Assembly (NCBI GenBank): GCA_013397075.1
Contig: VWZS01005959.1
Coordinates: 145,439-209,438 of the forward strand
DNA length: 64,000 nt
Origin: Rhabdornis inornatus
Taxonomy: Eukaryota > Chordata > Aves > Passeriformes > Rhabdornithidae
Direction: 5' to 3'
Part shown: positions 9,613 to 21,884 of the stretch, one piece after another
How the letters are laid out: every line of letters starts with the position of its first letter
Position numbering within the stretch: the first letter of the stretch is position 1
Notes under the pieces: generated by a model
Seen by the model: only the letters and a program-made list of their open reading frames with translations
Database searches by the model: none
Told to the model about the DNA's origin: nothing
Program-made: the position numbers and the translations under genes

Positions 9613-12600
9613 TTTGTGATTGGCATTTTGGGTGGTAAAGAAGGGATGAATTGAAAACTTCATCCTGAGATATAAGTGCATACATAGCCTAGGTGGCTTT
9701 TCAACTCAGCCCAATAAAACAGAGTTTATTTCCTCTCTGTTAATTTTAGCAGATATTATTAAAAAATGTTATTTGCTTTAGACAGCTCTGCAACTCTTCC
9801 CTCTTACCACCCTAGGAGCTGGATATAGATGGAGGCTTTTGGATTTGTGCAGGTGAATATTTAATTGCCAGAGTTCAAAGACTCTTCCAGAATGCTCTGG
9901 CCAGTACCAAAACTGAATTCCTCCACTAAAAATTTAGAGTAACTTCACTGACTAAAAAGAAAAAGATTGCAACTGCAGTTGGCCTGAGGGATTTTCATTT
10001 CAAGCTCCACATCTTTTCTCAGATGTTTTTCTTAGGTTGGACATTTTAGAATTGTTAGGCTCATCCTGCAATGATCTTGGCCTTTTTGGGTCCCTCTGCA
10101 GTAATAGCTGTGTGAAGATGAATTCCATATTCTTGTCAGGAGCTGTTACTTTGTTGGCCAGTGCATTTAGAAATCTGCTGTCAGTCTGGCTGATTCAATT
10201 CCACAGGAGATCTTGATTTTTTCCAGTGCTGCTCTTATTACTTTATTCCTGCATATCAGGTGGTGTCTCAGCATAGACAGTCACCTACATAATAGCTATT
10301 TTTCGCCTGCCTTTTTCTAACCCCAATCATACTTCAGTGTGAATACTGATTGCAAAGACATTGTTTGGCTTGGTTGTAACCTCCCTATTTGATTGCTTCC
10401 TCTGCTTGCTTGGTCCATCTGAGACCTACTGTTTCTCTAGACATCTCCCTCCTGATATATTTCAGGCTTTTTTTTTTTTTTTCTTCTGGAAATTTATTGT
10501 CCTGGATTTTTTTTATATTAGATGTTTCTCATTTTTTTCTGTCAAAGTCTGTTCCATCTATTAAAGACAGATGAACTGGATTTACAGTGCCTGAAATATT
10601 GTTTTGGCCCTAGAACTCACCCTCTGCCACACCTTTAGAAATTATTGCAGCTTCTCTGTGTCATTACTTTAAAGAACCCATTGAACTCAGGCAGACATGT
10701 GGCACTTTTCTAGCAGGAGAATACTTATTTAATCCCCATGTAGAGAAGCAGAGAGCGAAATCCTAAATCCATTCAAATCAGTGGGGCTTTTCCTGAACTC
10801 CAGCTGAGTCATGGCTTAATGATCAGGTCTGTGGTCTATAGTCAGCCTTGCAGCAAGAGGAGAGAGGAAGAACAAAGCAGGATTTTCACTCCCATGTTCT
10901 GGCAGTGTGCTACAGCAAGAGGTGAGGGACTTGAAGAACCAAGTTCTCTTTTGGTTCTGTCACCAACCTCCTAAAAGATACTTTAAAATTCATGTTCTCA
11001 CAATTTGGTTGTAAAATAAGAAGGTTTCTCTGCAGCACAGCACAGTTTGAATGCACAGTTTCACTGGTGTATTGCAGTTGTATCCGAGGTTCTGGAGATG
11101 ATACAGGGGATGTCTGTCTGGGATTTGCTAAGCCCACAAAGCAACAGATAAGCCTAAACTGAGTTTTTTTCAGGTGCCTAAGTGTGTTTCCTGGAGGGGG
11201 CCCTAGTTTATTCCCTGTGAATTGTGATGATGTGTCCCACTGAAACTCCTCTGGTTTGATGGCAAGCCTGGCTTATTCTCCCAGCAGAGAAGTTGACTGA
11301 AATAAGGTTGGTTAAAAATGCTTCCCCCTCTTGCTGTCCCTTGCTGAAGAGCAGCTTGAACAGTGAAAACTGTCGAGAGCACTTATTCAAAGAAGCAACG
11401 TTGGGAGCTGAAGATAAGAGCATTTATCTCCATGTCAAAACTACTCAGTGTCTTCACCGGACTCCCAACATGCCAGTAACAAGGAGCTTAGGCTGGAGAT
11501 ACTGGAATGCCAGGAGTCCGGGGGGTGGTGTTTATCCCACTGAAACATGGCACACATCAAATCAATTACACGGTGCGAGCGTATTCCCCCCATCACCAGC
11601 CAGTGTTGTGAGCTTGGAGAAAATACTGGTTCTCCTGGGCACCAGAGGAGTCTCCTCCCTTTGGATGCTGATTTAATTTGAAATGTATATTAGGGGAGAG
11701 AGAAAAAGAGGGAGAGGAGACGGAATCTCGTATGTTCTGTAGCAAATTGCCACTTCGATCTTGTCACCTGGCAGACACAGTTGGACCTGAGGCTGTGGGT
11801 CTGTGGGATGTGCTGTATTTCTGTCACAAATTGTCAGCCTCAGAGAAACTCAGGAGAGAGACATGGTATCAGAGTAGAAAACCATTAACAAAGGACCAGC
11901 AAGCTTTAACAGTAAATCAGAGCTGTTGCATTTTTGGATTGTGCTTGCCTTCAAGAGCTGCAAATGTGCTTTGTCCTCATTCTCCTCCCCCATGAAGCGG
12001 TGATGGGGAGAGGTGAGACATTAGGGAAGGACTGATGTTTCCATGGAGGCTGCTGTTCTTCATGGCTAATGGCACCTGCATGTCCCAGAGGAGCCTTCAG
12101 CCTGCCCTGTGCCTGCCCTTGTCCTACTCTCACAGGCCTCCCTGGAGCTCTCTCTGGGACAGCTCCTCCATGAAGGTTTTTCTGATTTTGCACCCCGAAG
12201 CAACAACCTGTGTTACACATCACTGATGGCCAGTTTGGGAGCTGACAGGATCACGCTTAGGGTCTGCAGGGACCTAATCCTGGAATCAGAAACTTTCCTG
12301 AAATAGCTCTGTCCATCAGGAATGTGGCTTAAGATCCTGTTTTTCCTTAGATGACTGCCCTGGAGGTACTGCAGGCGGGAGCCACAGCCAGGCAGCTGGA
12401 GCAGCATCCACCAGAAGGTGCAGTCCAACCTGAACAAACCTGAACGTTGGCAAACTCATCTGAATGAGCAGTAGGCCTTGGGCATCCCTCTGCCTGGGTG
12501 TTTGTACCACGCTCTGTGGAATGATGTCAGTGCCTCGGGATGCTCGTGTTTCTCCCGAATAGAACCAAAACACTAGAGAGCGCCATGATTCGCAGATTTT

Positions 12601-12984
12601 GGCTTGGGAAATGCAGTCTGAGGCTGTGAGTGCTCTCTGGGTGGGAGGATGTAGAGGGAGCTGTGCTCGGGATTCAGCCCGCACTAGCTGCTGTTTGCTC
12701 GCTGCTCGGGAAGCCTTGGGTTTGGAGAGGTGGCTTCCTTTTGAATGTGGGAGCTGCAGGTGCAGACCAAGACAAAATGTCTCAGGAGGTGCCCGTGAGG
12801 AGCTTCACAGGAGGATTGACTTTGTTTTTGAGCTCACACTTCCCAGTCCTCATGAGAAAACCTTTAATTTTTGAGTCCTTCAATACATAAACAATGTTTA
12901 CTATTTCAGTACGTTTGAATGGCCATTTCTTTAAAAGCAGGCTGGATCAGATTGTTCTGCTGTCTCCTATTCCCACCCATGCAG
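9613..12984. other. Intergenic, no feature seen
   Basis: No recognisable gene or repeat family. The 11.2-12.9 kb part is somewhat richer in G+C, so overlapping open frames of 90-130 codons occur on both strands, but none shows a known domain or splice-bounded exon structure. Confidence 0.55.
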
Positions 12985-13038
12985 AAGTCATAGACTCCAC
13001 GTGGGCTTCATAAGTCATAGACTCCAAGTGGGCTTCAT
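12985..13038 (+). repeat. 27-bp tandem duplication
   Basis: Two abutting 27-base copies starting AAGTCATAGACTCCA differ at a single position (C versus A at the 16th base). The low divergence implies a fairly recent duplication. Confidence 0.9.
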
Positions 13039-14148
13039 GTGGGCTCCACCCTCTCTTTCCCTGTGGGAGTGTGAGAAGCCCATGAGCATTTTAGCAGTGT
13101 CCTTGCTGTTACAGCATGCTCTGTCCTGTATCTCCTCCCATCATCCAAGGCCACCTGAAGCTCCCCTCTACCCTGATTTGGGGAAGTAGTCTGCATGGAA
13201 TCATGCTCCTCTTAATCACTGGTGATGTGATGCTGATGACTAAACCTTCATTATATTGAGATTTCCTTTTTTTTAAATTCCCCTGTAGAAAAATGAGGTT
13301 TCACTGAAACCTGACTTAGGTATTCAGAAGTATTTTTTCATATAAAAATTTAGGAGTTTTTTTAAAGGGATGTGATCTGTAGATATTTTGGGATTTTAAC
13401 TTCACTATTTTTCTCCTCCTTTTCTTTTGCTACTTAATCTAAAAGGCTAAATGAAGTCTTGGCAGTATCTTCCCTCTCTCATATTTTTTATTGTTTTGTG
13501 CTTTTTTTATTATCTTGACATTTCTGAAAACGTTTCCAGTTGCGAGATCTCAAAAATAATAAAAGTGAAAGATAATGGTAGAAAAGGATAAAGGTGGTAA
13601 TGAAAAAATGTTTAGGAGGAAATGTTTTTATTTAAGTTGCTAGCAGGATGAAAAAGATGAGGGAATATATGTTTTTTCCCCCTCATCAAAATTCTTAATG
13701 ATGTAGGCATTTAGAAGTTTAATTGAGGTAAAAACCAGATTTTAGCATGTCTGAATAGATACAATTTGTCCTGTCCTGCTTTGACCCTCCTCGTTTCACC
13801 TTGGCATTACTGCTGACCCTCTCTGCCCCTTAGGCTGTGTCAGAAGTACTTGGGAACAGCAGATAAGAAGGAGCATTGGGGCAGAGCACTTTGGGAGCAG
13901 TGCTGGAGGGCAGGAGGCACCTGTGTGCTTGGGGAGAACCCCATGGATATGAAGAGCTTCTGTCCAGGGGGAAAACATCCAAGGGGGAGCCTTTCCCCCG
14001 TGTACTTTGAGAACTGCCTCTCTCCCCTCCTGGGAAAGGGAATCCATCCAGCACAGATCCAAACATTTCCAAGCATGATGATGTGCCTGGCAGCAGGCAG
14101 AGGATTACTGGCTGCAGAAAAAACTTTTCAGGAAGTGCCTTTTTGAGA
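13039..14148. other. Intergenic, no feature seen
   Basis: AT-rich, T-tract-rich sequence from 13.2 to 13.7 kb, then mixed sequence. Four overlapping open frames at 13.80-14.15 kb on both strands cancel each other as coding evidence. Confidence 0.55.
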
Positions 14149-14161
14149 TTTTTTTTTTTTT

Positions 14162-14192
<31 letters not shown>

Positions 14193-14196
14193 CTTT
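14149..14196. repeat. Long poly-T tract
   Basis: An almost uninterrupted T tract (one A at 14163, one C at 14193) about 45 bases long. It could be the poly(A) tail of a minus-strand retrocopy lying to the right, but I see no poly(A) signal or recognisable transcript next to it. Simple expansion is the default reading. Confidence 0.9.
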
Positions 14197-16823
14197 TGAG
14201 AATGTTGGAGCTATGCCTGAAGAAAATCCTGAAGAAAACAACACACAGCTCTTGAAATGAAGAAAAATGAGCACTAAGTTAGAAAAATGGGGCAATACAT
14301 TAGAGTGTGTTGGAAGTAGATAATAGGAAGTATCTGGAAGGTTTTGTGATGGGAATATTGCCAAGCTGCAAATACGCTATAAATGTCTTGGGGACTGAAG
14401 CACACAGGATATAAACTTTCTGAAAAAGAACGGATTTCATGGCTCTGCTACTCTGAGAACAATGTGTTTACTGAGAATATTGGATGAAAACTGAATTTTT
14501 CCATCAACAACTGTCGTTAGCGTATGCTGTGCTATAAGTGGGCAGGGGACTTCTGCCTGCATTAAATAAAGGAGTGCAGAATTAGGAATAGTTTCCTTAC
14601 TTGGGATGGCATCACTCCAAGCCTCAAGGTAATTTATATCTCAGGTAGGCATGCTGTAGTTTAACAAGGCTAAATATGGACAAGTGGAAGCCTGATGTGG
14701 GAGCAGATGCACTGGAAGCAACAGCAGAGTTTATGGAGAGTAGTTGAATATCCTTCATATTGCAGGAACAAGCATAAGCAGTTGGGATCTTTTAAAATTG
14801 GATTTTGGGACAAAGCACAGCTGGTACAAAGCTTTAGCATGAATTCAAATCTGCTGCTTATTAATGCAGTAAGTGATTAATTACGAGTCCTAGTTTTTTC
14901 TTTGCTGCTTAATACTCTAACAGCCACGGACCTGCATAGCATGTTGGAAACATAAGGTTTTTAGGGAAAATCAGCTGCTTGTTCTTACTGTATTTGGCAA
15001 GGCAGGAGAACTTAATCACAACTTGCTATAGGTAATTTTGCATCTTCCTTGGCAAAGAATGGGTGGGAAGAAAGAGACAGGGTGTCAGTATCCTTCTGGT
15101 CAGTGTAAAAATAGCAAGCTGGAAAAAAAGTCACACAGATGATTCAACCATTTTTCATCTGTCTGCTTAGAGAACCAGGGCAAAGTGTATTTGACAAATG
15201 AGTTATCACATCAACCTCATTAAAAGAAAACCTTTCTGAGCAAGAAAAGAACTATCCTTTCCCAGTTACTTTGTAGTTCTTACTAGTCTTTCGGGAATGA
15301 TGGTCATTTGGGGACTTCTTTTAAAGTGTGGGTTTGGTTTTTGGGGTTTTTTTTCCCTTACAAAGAAGAAAGAAGTCGGCGTGTAGAGACAATTGGTTGT
15401 GCCCTCCTTGCTCCAGGAGTGCTGGTGGAAAAAGGAACACGGTGATCATCCTTGGTGCACATGGGCTTTATAATATTTGGCATTAGGCAGCAGGCAAGAT
15501 GAAAGCTTGTCTCTTGACAGCCAGCTTCATACTGGCAGCCTCTACTCCAGGCAACAAATTAATCCACTCAACTGTGTTCTGCATAACTGTTGATACTGTC
15601 TTAATTGGTGCCATACGTTTCCCCATGTTGACATGTCCATCATGATAATGTCTAGGGACTGTTGTTTCCTGCCAGCCCAGGAGCAGCACAGCCTGCCCCA
15701 TCCCAGCTGAACTCCTACCTGAAATGCCTTGGTAAGAAATCTGACGTTATAGCAAGGGGAAAATGACAGGCTGTGTTGGGGCATAATTCAAAATTCATGG
15801 GAAAAATAAGTGGGACTCCTGTTTTCAGTAGTGTTTGGAGATAAGCCAGCTCTTTCAGGGCTCTCTAATGGCAATCCAGTTCAGCTGAAGTCAAGTCTGA
15901 GGGCCAAGGAGCTTATTCTCCTGCTCCCAGGCAATCTGTGGCAGGGGCAGGCGAATGTTTTCCAAGCTGTGGGGTGTCCAGGTCAAGGCAGCTGCAGAGC
16001 TAATTGACCCCAGAGTGATGGCTTTGTGGATTGGGATTATCATTCTGAATTTCATCCATTGATAAACTGGCAGCCAAGGCAGAGCCTGGAGTGCAAGTGC
16101 AGCTCACTGTCCCTGCTCCATGTGCTGTGCTAACAGGGCTGGAAGCTGCCAGGGAGGCAGGGAGCTGGATGCAGCCCAGGCTGAGGTGACCATGCAGGGG
16201 CATGGATAGTCAGCTCCTGAGAGGGAACAGCCATGTCACCACCAGGCAAAGGCATTGCTGATCCCTCCCTCCCTGCCAAGGCAGGGTACAGGCACTGGGT
16301 ATTGTTACCTCTGAAGTGTCAGCCTCAAAAAATCCCAAGTTAGGCACTGAAATAAAAAGACACTTGTGACCACCTCCGTGGTCACTTGCACACCTCCTAA
16401 ATAAGAAGCAGTACTATTCCTTTGGTTCACTGAGGAATTCCATGCTTACAGCCATTGGAGTTTGGAAGCAGCCAGGATCCTTATGATGGGCACCTAACTG
16501 TGGCCTGCGTGGGAACCGAATAGTTCTGAGTTCCAAGTGCTGAAACCATGAACAGTATGTCAGGTACAAGCCAGCAAACAGTGAGGAGAACCAAACGTTG
16601 GATATCATTCAGTAGGTGACACCCCTGCTAAGCACTGAATTTTCTGGTTTGGGAAAATTGGCACACAGTTTGAGATGTGAACTTCTACTGCAGAGTAAAT
16701 TTGCAGGGTGCAAGCAAGAATAGTGTTTTCCCAGGTGACCCTGCCTGGGACACCTCTGCATGCCACTTCACTTCTCCAATGAAATTGTTCACTGTAACAT
16801 TGCCTGTACACAAAAACATGCAT
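14197..16823. other. Intergenic, no feature seen
   Basis: No recognisable gene, LTR or CR1 fragment. Short open frames on both strands without domain resemblance. Confidence 0.55.
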
Positions 16824-16832
16824 ACACACACA

Positions 16833-16915
<83 letters not shown>

Positions 16916-16970
16916 ACACACACACTCACACACACACACACACACACTCACACTCACACACACACACACT
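16824..16970. repeat. (CA)n microsatellite
   Basis: About 147 bases of CA repeat with occasional CT interruptions (CACTCACA) near both ends. The Thr-His and Cys-Val reading frames across it are artefacts. Likely length-polymorphic. Confidence 0.97.
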
Positions 16971-19900
16971 CTTTCCCTCTCTCTGATCCTAAGCTTAATT
17001 TATATGAACTTCATTATTTTCATCATTTCTTGTTCAAGATGTTGGCTGGTTTTAGGCAAAAATATGTATGTAGAGATGAGAGAAAGAAAGTTTTTTCCTA
17101 TCCTTTTGTAAAGCCATCAGGGCTATAGCCAATGGATGGTTGAAAAGCTCATTTAAGAGAGCAGCAAAACACTGGGAAACACTTGTTTTGCAAAGGTTGT
17201 AAATTCTAATGTTGACATTTGAGTGTGGGGCAGAGAGAAGCAGGAGGAGAATAAATGCCAAAATAAATGTGTTACCATAATTTTCAGGGGAATAAGGTTG
17301 CATGGGTTTTTTCAAGTGTAGCTAGAAAATGTAAGTCTGCTGAGCAATAGTGTTTTATTTAAAAGTCTTCACAGAGACCTGTTTTTGCATGTGGAATGCA
17401 GTGGCAGTATTGGTAATCAAAATGCCAAGAGAAATGATTTTATTTTGGGGTTTTTTTTGAAAGCTGTAAACTCCCTCACCCTTTCACTGGTTTCCAGGAA
17501 CTAGTATTGGGAAAATAAATAAAAAATGAAATGAANCTCCAGAAGGTTCATGTGAGAGACAGATGAAATGGCTGAACTGAAGGAAAACCTTTATGAAAAA
17601 GAAGCTAAGTGAGCCCTCCAAGCTATCTCTGTACACCTTTGGTGAGTCAAAGTACATCTGCAGTGCTGAGAGTGCCCTGTCTGATGCAAATCCAAGCTTG
17701 GAGTCACATCTTCCACCCAAAATCTTGTCTGGCCTCAGAATTCAAAGGATATGGGCACCAGCTGGATGAGTTTCCTTCTTCCTAAGTGTCTCAAGGAACC
17801 TTCCATCAGTGCAGTCACTGCAGGGAGAGGTGCAGCTGAGAAGTGCAGCTTTTCCAGGAAGCAGAGGGAGGAGGTGTTGGCTTCATGCATAGAGGGATCA
17901 TAATCCCTAGGCTGTCCTAATGAAAGCAACAGCCCAATAGGTGATTTTGACGCCTCACCCACTCAGCATCTTGTCTCTGCTCGCTGGAGCAGGGCAGGGT
18001 TGGGTCACGGCACTGCTGCTGCCTGGGGATTGCTCTGATGGAATCTGGTATAAAGCAGTTCAAAACAGGGATCCAGCTTGGGATCCTTCAGTTGCTACTA
18101 GCAGGTGTTTCTGAAGGGGGAAAAAACCTCATACACTACTTCAACCTGCTAAGAAATCATCTCAGTAAGCTTTCTGCAGAGCTCTGAAACATTTCCCCAC
18201 GCTTCCACTGTAGTAAGAAGTCCTTGAAGAATCCTGAAGTGTGTTTTGTCAGCACTTGAAGTCGAGATTACATCATCTTGTAATATATGTCTATAAAATC
18301 AAGGCATAGCAATCTTCCCTTTCAGAACGTGTGCTGCTGTGAAAAAAACTTGAACACATCTGCTGGTCAGGTACTGCCTCCTTCCCCTGCTGCTTTAATT
18401 GCCTGCCGTAGCCTTCGCTAGCACAGGAAGTTTATATTATCTTTTCCAGTTGAAACTTTATTAATGTTGAGGAAGGAGCTGGACTTTGGATACTTTATCT
18501 GATGTAGTTACTTGAGCCCTTGGAACTTAGGGACCTAAAATGATAAGAAACTGGGCTGCCTAATGCTTCATAATTACATGTTATTTTTCATGAGAATTCT
18601 ATTTTAGAATATATTTCTATTATACAATCATCAGATGCTGTTTTTCCATATGATTCAGTTTAATCAAGATGTCATTGTTTACTCCTTCTGTGTTTCTAGT
18701 AGTATTTTTTACAACTTTTTGAGGAAGAAAGGGTCACAAATAGGTTTGGCTCAAATGCTTCAGTGACTTTAGGTTGCTTCTGCTTTTGACCAAGTCTAAA
18801 CATTTCTTATCCTCAAAAAATGTCACTTCTGGAAGTGGGGATGTTTTGCTGGCACTAATGCCTGTTCAGGCAGGAATGGTGTTGTTTTGTTATCACTTCT
18901 CAGAGGCTGCAGTGCCAAGTGCCAGAGCTGAGAGCCTTCAGCCCCCCTGTCAGCTCCCACCTTGCCCTCCATAAACACCTCCAGTCACTTCACCCTTGCT
19001 CAGCTCGTCAGGGGAACAATTTCAGCCCAAAACAGGACCCTTGTAAATCACATATTAAAAGTGTTTTACAAGTCTGTGCACCAATTGGGGAATATGCACG
19101 CAGGGCACATTGTTCACATGTAACTGTAACTGAAGCCAGAAAGGGCAAGAAAAGGGGAGTGAGGCCATGAAAAGGTTCCAAAGGAAGAGCCCCCAGCTGG
19201 GCACCAAAATGACCATGAGCCTGGCAGGCTGCTGGCTGCTGGCTGCAGCTGCATTCAGCTGTTGGAAGACTTTCTTAATTCAGAGGCACGGGGGGAGGCC
19301 CCAAGAGCACCCAGGAGCCAGAAAAAATTCAGATCCCTGCTCGGTGAGCAAAGAAGCTGCCGATGGAAGTGAAGGAAAAAGGATCAGGTTCCCCATGCCT
19401 TGAGGCAGGGCAGGGTCCAGGTGGAGGAAAGCAGGGTGGGAGCAAGCGGAGAAGGCAGCAGAGCACCTGGAGGGGTCAGAGGGGCTGTCTCCCAGCTTTG
19501 AAAGATGGGGCTGCTTGTCGATGAGCAACAAATGACTGTGAGACCCAGAGGATCTGCTCCAGTGGCATTTTGGACCAAAAGCCTAGGGCTGGGTCTCCCA
19601 ACAGCTGGAGGTGTTGAGAAAGCAGCTGGGCTGCTGTCACCCTGTGGCCAGAGACCCTGCAATCTACAATTTAAATTAAGCTGTCATGGACCTCGAGATT
19701 TTTGTGCTTTCATCCTGCCCCACCTAAATTCTCTCTGCTTGATTTTTTTTTCAAGGATGCAGGAAAAAGGGAGAAATAGCCTTACATTTAACATAATTGT
19801 AGTATTTGTATTTGAGGGAACAATTTGAAATAGTTTTAATGTTTAGCTGCAAAAATGGCTTTAATATTTTAGATGGTCTTTAATACAGCCTCCTAAGTCT

Positions 19901-21574
19901 TTCCCTTTTCCCCTGGATTAAACTTGAACTTCGTAAGCACTGATGATATGAAAAGATATAATTAAATAAATATATCTAAAGAAATTAAGTGCATTAGGAT
20001 TCTGCCAATCTTTGTGCAGGGCTTACTTCTCTTACCTCTTATTTGGTGTAATATCTGGGCCCTCTTCCAAAACTTTGCATGCCTTGCATGGCTTTCTTGG
20101 CCTCACTGAAGCTGCATCCCAGTGTACAATGCTCCTGGATGTATCCATGCGGGTTGAGTAGGTGATTCCCCATGCCAGAGGCTGTGCCCAGCTGTGGTGG
20201 GAACATCTGAAAAGAAAAAGAGGTGCAGCATAAAGCTGTAATTAAGTTCCAGCTTTCAGAGCTGATGTGAACATCGCATTTATAAACAGAGCAGGGTGAG
20301 GCAGGTCTGGGCTGCCTTGGGTGTTTTTATCAGCTGCTGGTGCTCCTGGCTGCCTGTGATCTTGCTTCTGGAGAGATGCAAGATCTTGCTGTGTTGATAG
20401 CAAGCAGTGATTCTTCTGCCACCTTGGTTGCTCTCAGCTGGAGGCTGCACTTCCTACTGGGAAGGGTCTTTTTTAAGAGTTGTGCTGGGAGAGGTGTAAC
20501 CTGCAGTTCCTGGAAACTCTCAGTGGTCACAGCCTCAGCTCAAGACTTTAATTGACCTTATATCATGAGAGGTGTTTTTTTGGTTGCTACTGCCCTCTGT
20601 CCTACCCCTGCTCACCTCCAAAGGAGCCCAGCTCTGTCATCACCATAACTTTGCAGCAGCACAGAGAGAACTGGGCACTTGGCCCATTTCTCAAAAGCAA
20701 GAGGAGATGAGTGAATAGCTCTGTATTCTGTCCATGAGGAGAGTGAGGTCATGGTGATGGTGGTGGCGCTTTGTGTTGGAGAGTTCATTATTAATTGTGT
20801 TATCTCAAAGTCCATGCTCTCTTTGTGACGTACCAAATGTCCACCCTTTAGCAATGCAAAGCACTCCATCTCTGGGTTACAAAATACCTCTGGGCTCTGG
20901 CTTTCATTAAATTTGTTCTGCTGTGTGTGTACACAGCATTCCTTTCCCCTTAAGACAGGCTTTTAAGCAAGCCAGGCCATAAAAATGTTTACATTTTTCT
21001 ATAACATTTGTTCTGTACACAGTCAAACAAGCATGGCACTGACTAAGAAGTCGTGAGACTGGGATTCAGTGGGAATGTGGCATCCTAAGCTGCAACAGAC
21101 TGGCTTGCCTTGCTCCCATCCCTGCACTGAGGAGACAATCTCACACAGAAATATCTCTGGGGCTGTCAAACTCCTTTGCAGTCACCAGAAAGAGGCAGTG
21201 TGTTGTGCCTATCTAGACAAAATTCCAAGCAGCAGACTGTGAACATTATTTTACCCATAGGAAAAGCTCTTCTCTGTTTTAAAGAAAGATCTGGTGTTTG
21301 TTCAAGATGTGTTTGATGCATTTAAAACCCCACATATAGCAAAGAGATTATAGTAGATGCCCTCAGCACTGCTTATGGCTTTTAGTTAGAGGTGTCTTCT
21401 CTCCTGAGTCAGTCTTGATCCCTCACCTACTTCACTGCATGCTGCTGACATCATCTCTGTGATTGATGGTGCAGGAGCTGGGTTTTGGGGCATATCTTGC
21501 AGAGCAAAGGTTTATTGCATGTTCCTTGTTCCCTGCTCTTTGTACCCTTGTTGTGGAGCAACCGTGGCAACTGA
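16971..21574. other. Intergenic, no feature seen
   Basis: Single-copy-looking sequence with one ambiguous base at 17536. G+C rises modestly at 18.9-19.7 kb and gives several overlapping open frames without domain resemblance. No repeat family recognised. Confidence 0.55.
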
Positions 21575-21884
21575 CAAGAGAGAGGTGGAGAGGGACTTTT
21601 GACAAGGGCATGTAGTGATAGGAAAGAATGGCTTTAAACTGGCAGAGGGCAGGGTTAGGTAAGATATTAGGGAGAAATTCCTTACTCAGAGGGTGGTGAG
21701 GCACTGGAACAGGTTGCCCAGAGCAGCTGTGGATGCCCCATCCCTGGAAGAGTTCAAGGCCAGATGGAATAGGGCTTTATCCACCTGGCTGAGTGGGAGG
21801 TGTACCTGCCCATGGGAGGGGGTTGGAACTAGATGAGTTTTAAGGCTCCTTACAACCCAAACCATTCTATAGCTCTGTGATTCA
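21575..21884 (+). mobile_element. CR1 LINE 3' end
   Basis: Contains the canonical avian CR1 tail in order: 'gtagtgatagg', 'ggctttaaactg', 'gggtggtgaggcactgg', 'aacaggttgccca', 'tggatgccccatccctgg', 'ttcaaggccag', 'ggaactagatga', 'acaacccaaaccattcta'. It is 5'-truncated, as is normal for CR1, and ends close to 21884. Divergence is moderate, lower than in the copy at 0.8 kb. The reading frames crossing it are not functional. Confidence 0.95.

Noticed and set aside
14149..14400. Processed pseudogene with poly(A) tail on the minus strand
   Set aside because: No poly(A) signal or recognisable transcript body adjacent to the poly-T tract; such retrocopies are rare in birds.
16605..17128. Cys-Val and Thr-His repeat 'proteins'
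   Set aside because: Translation of the (CA)n microsatellite.
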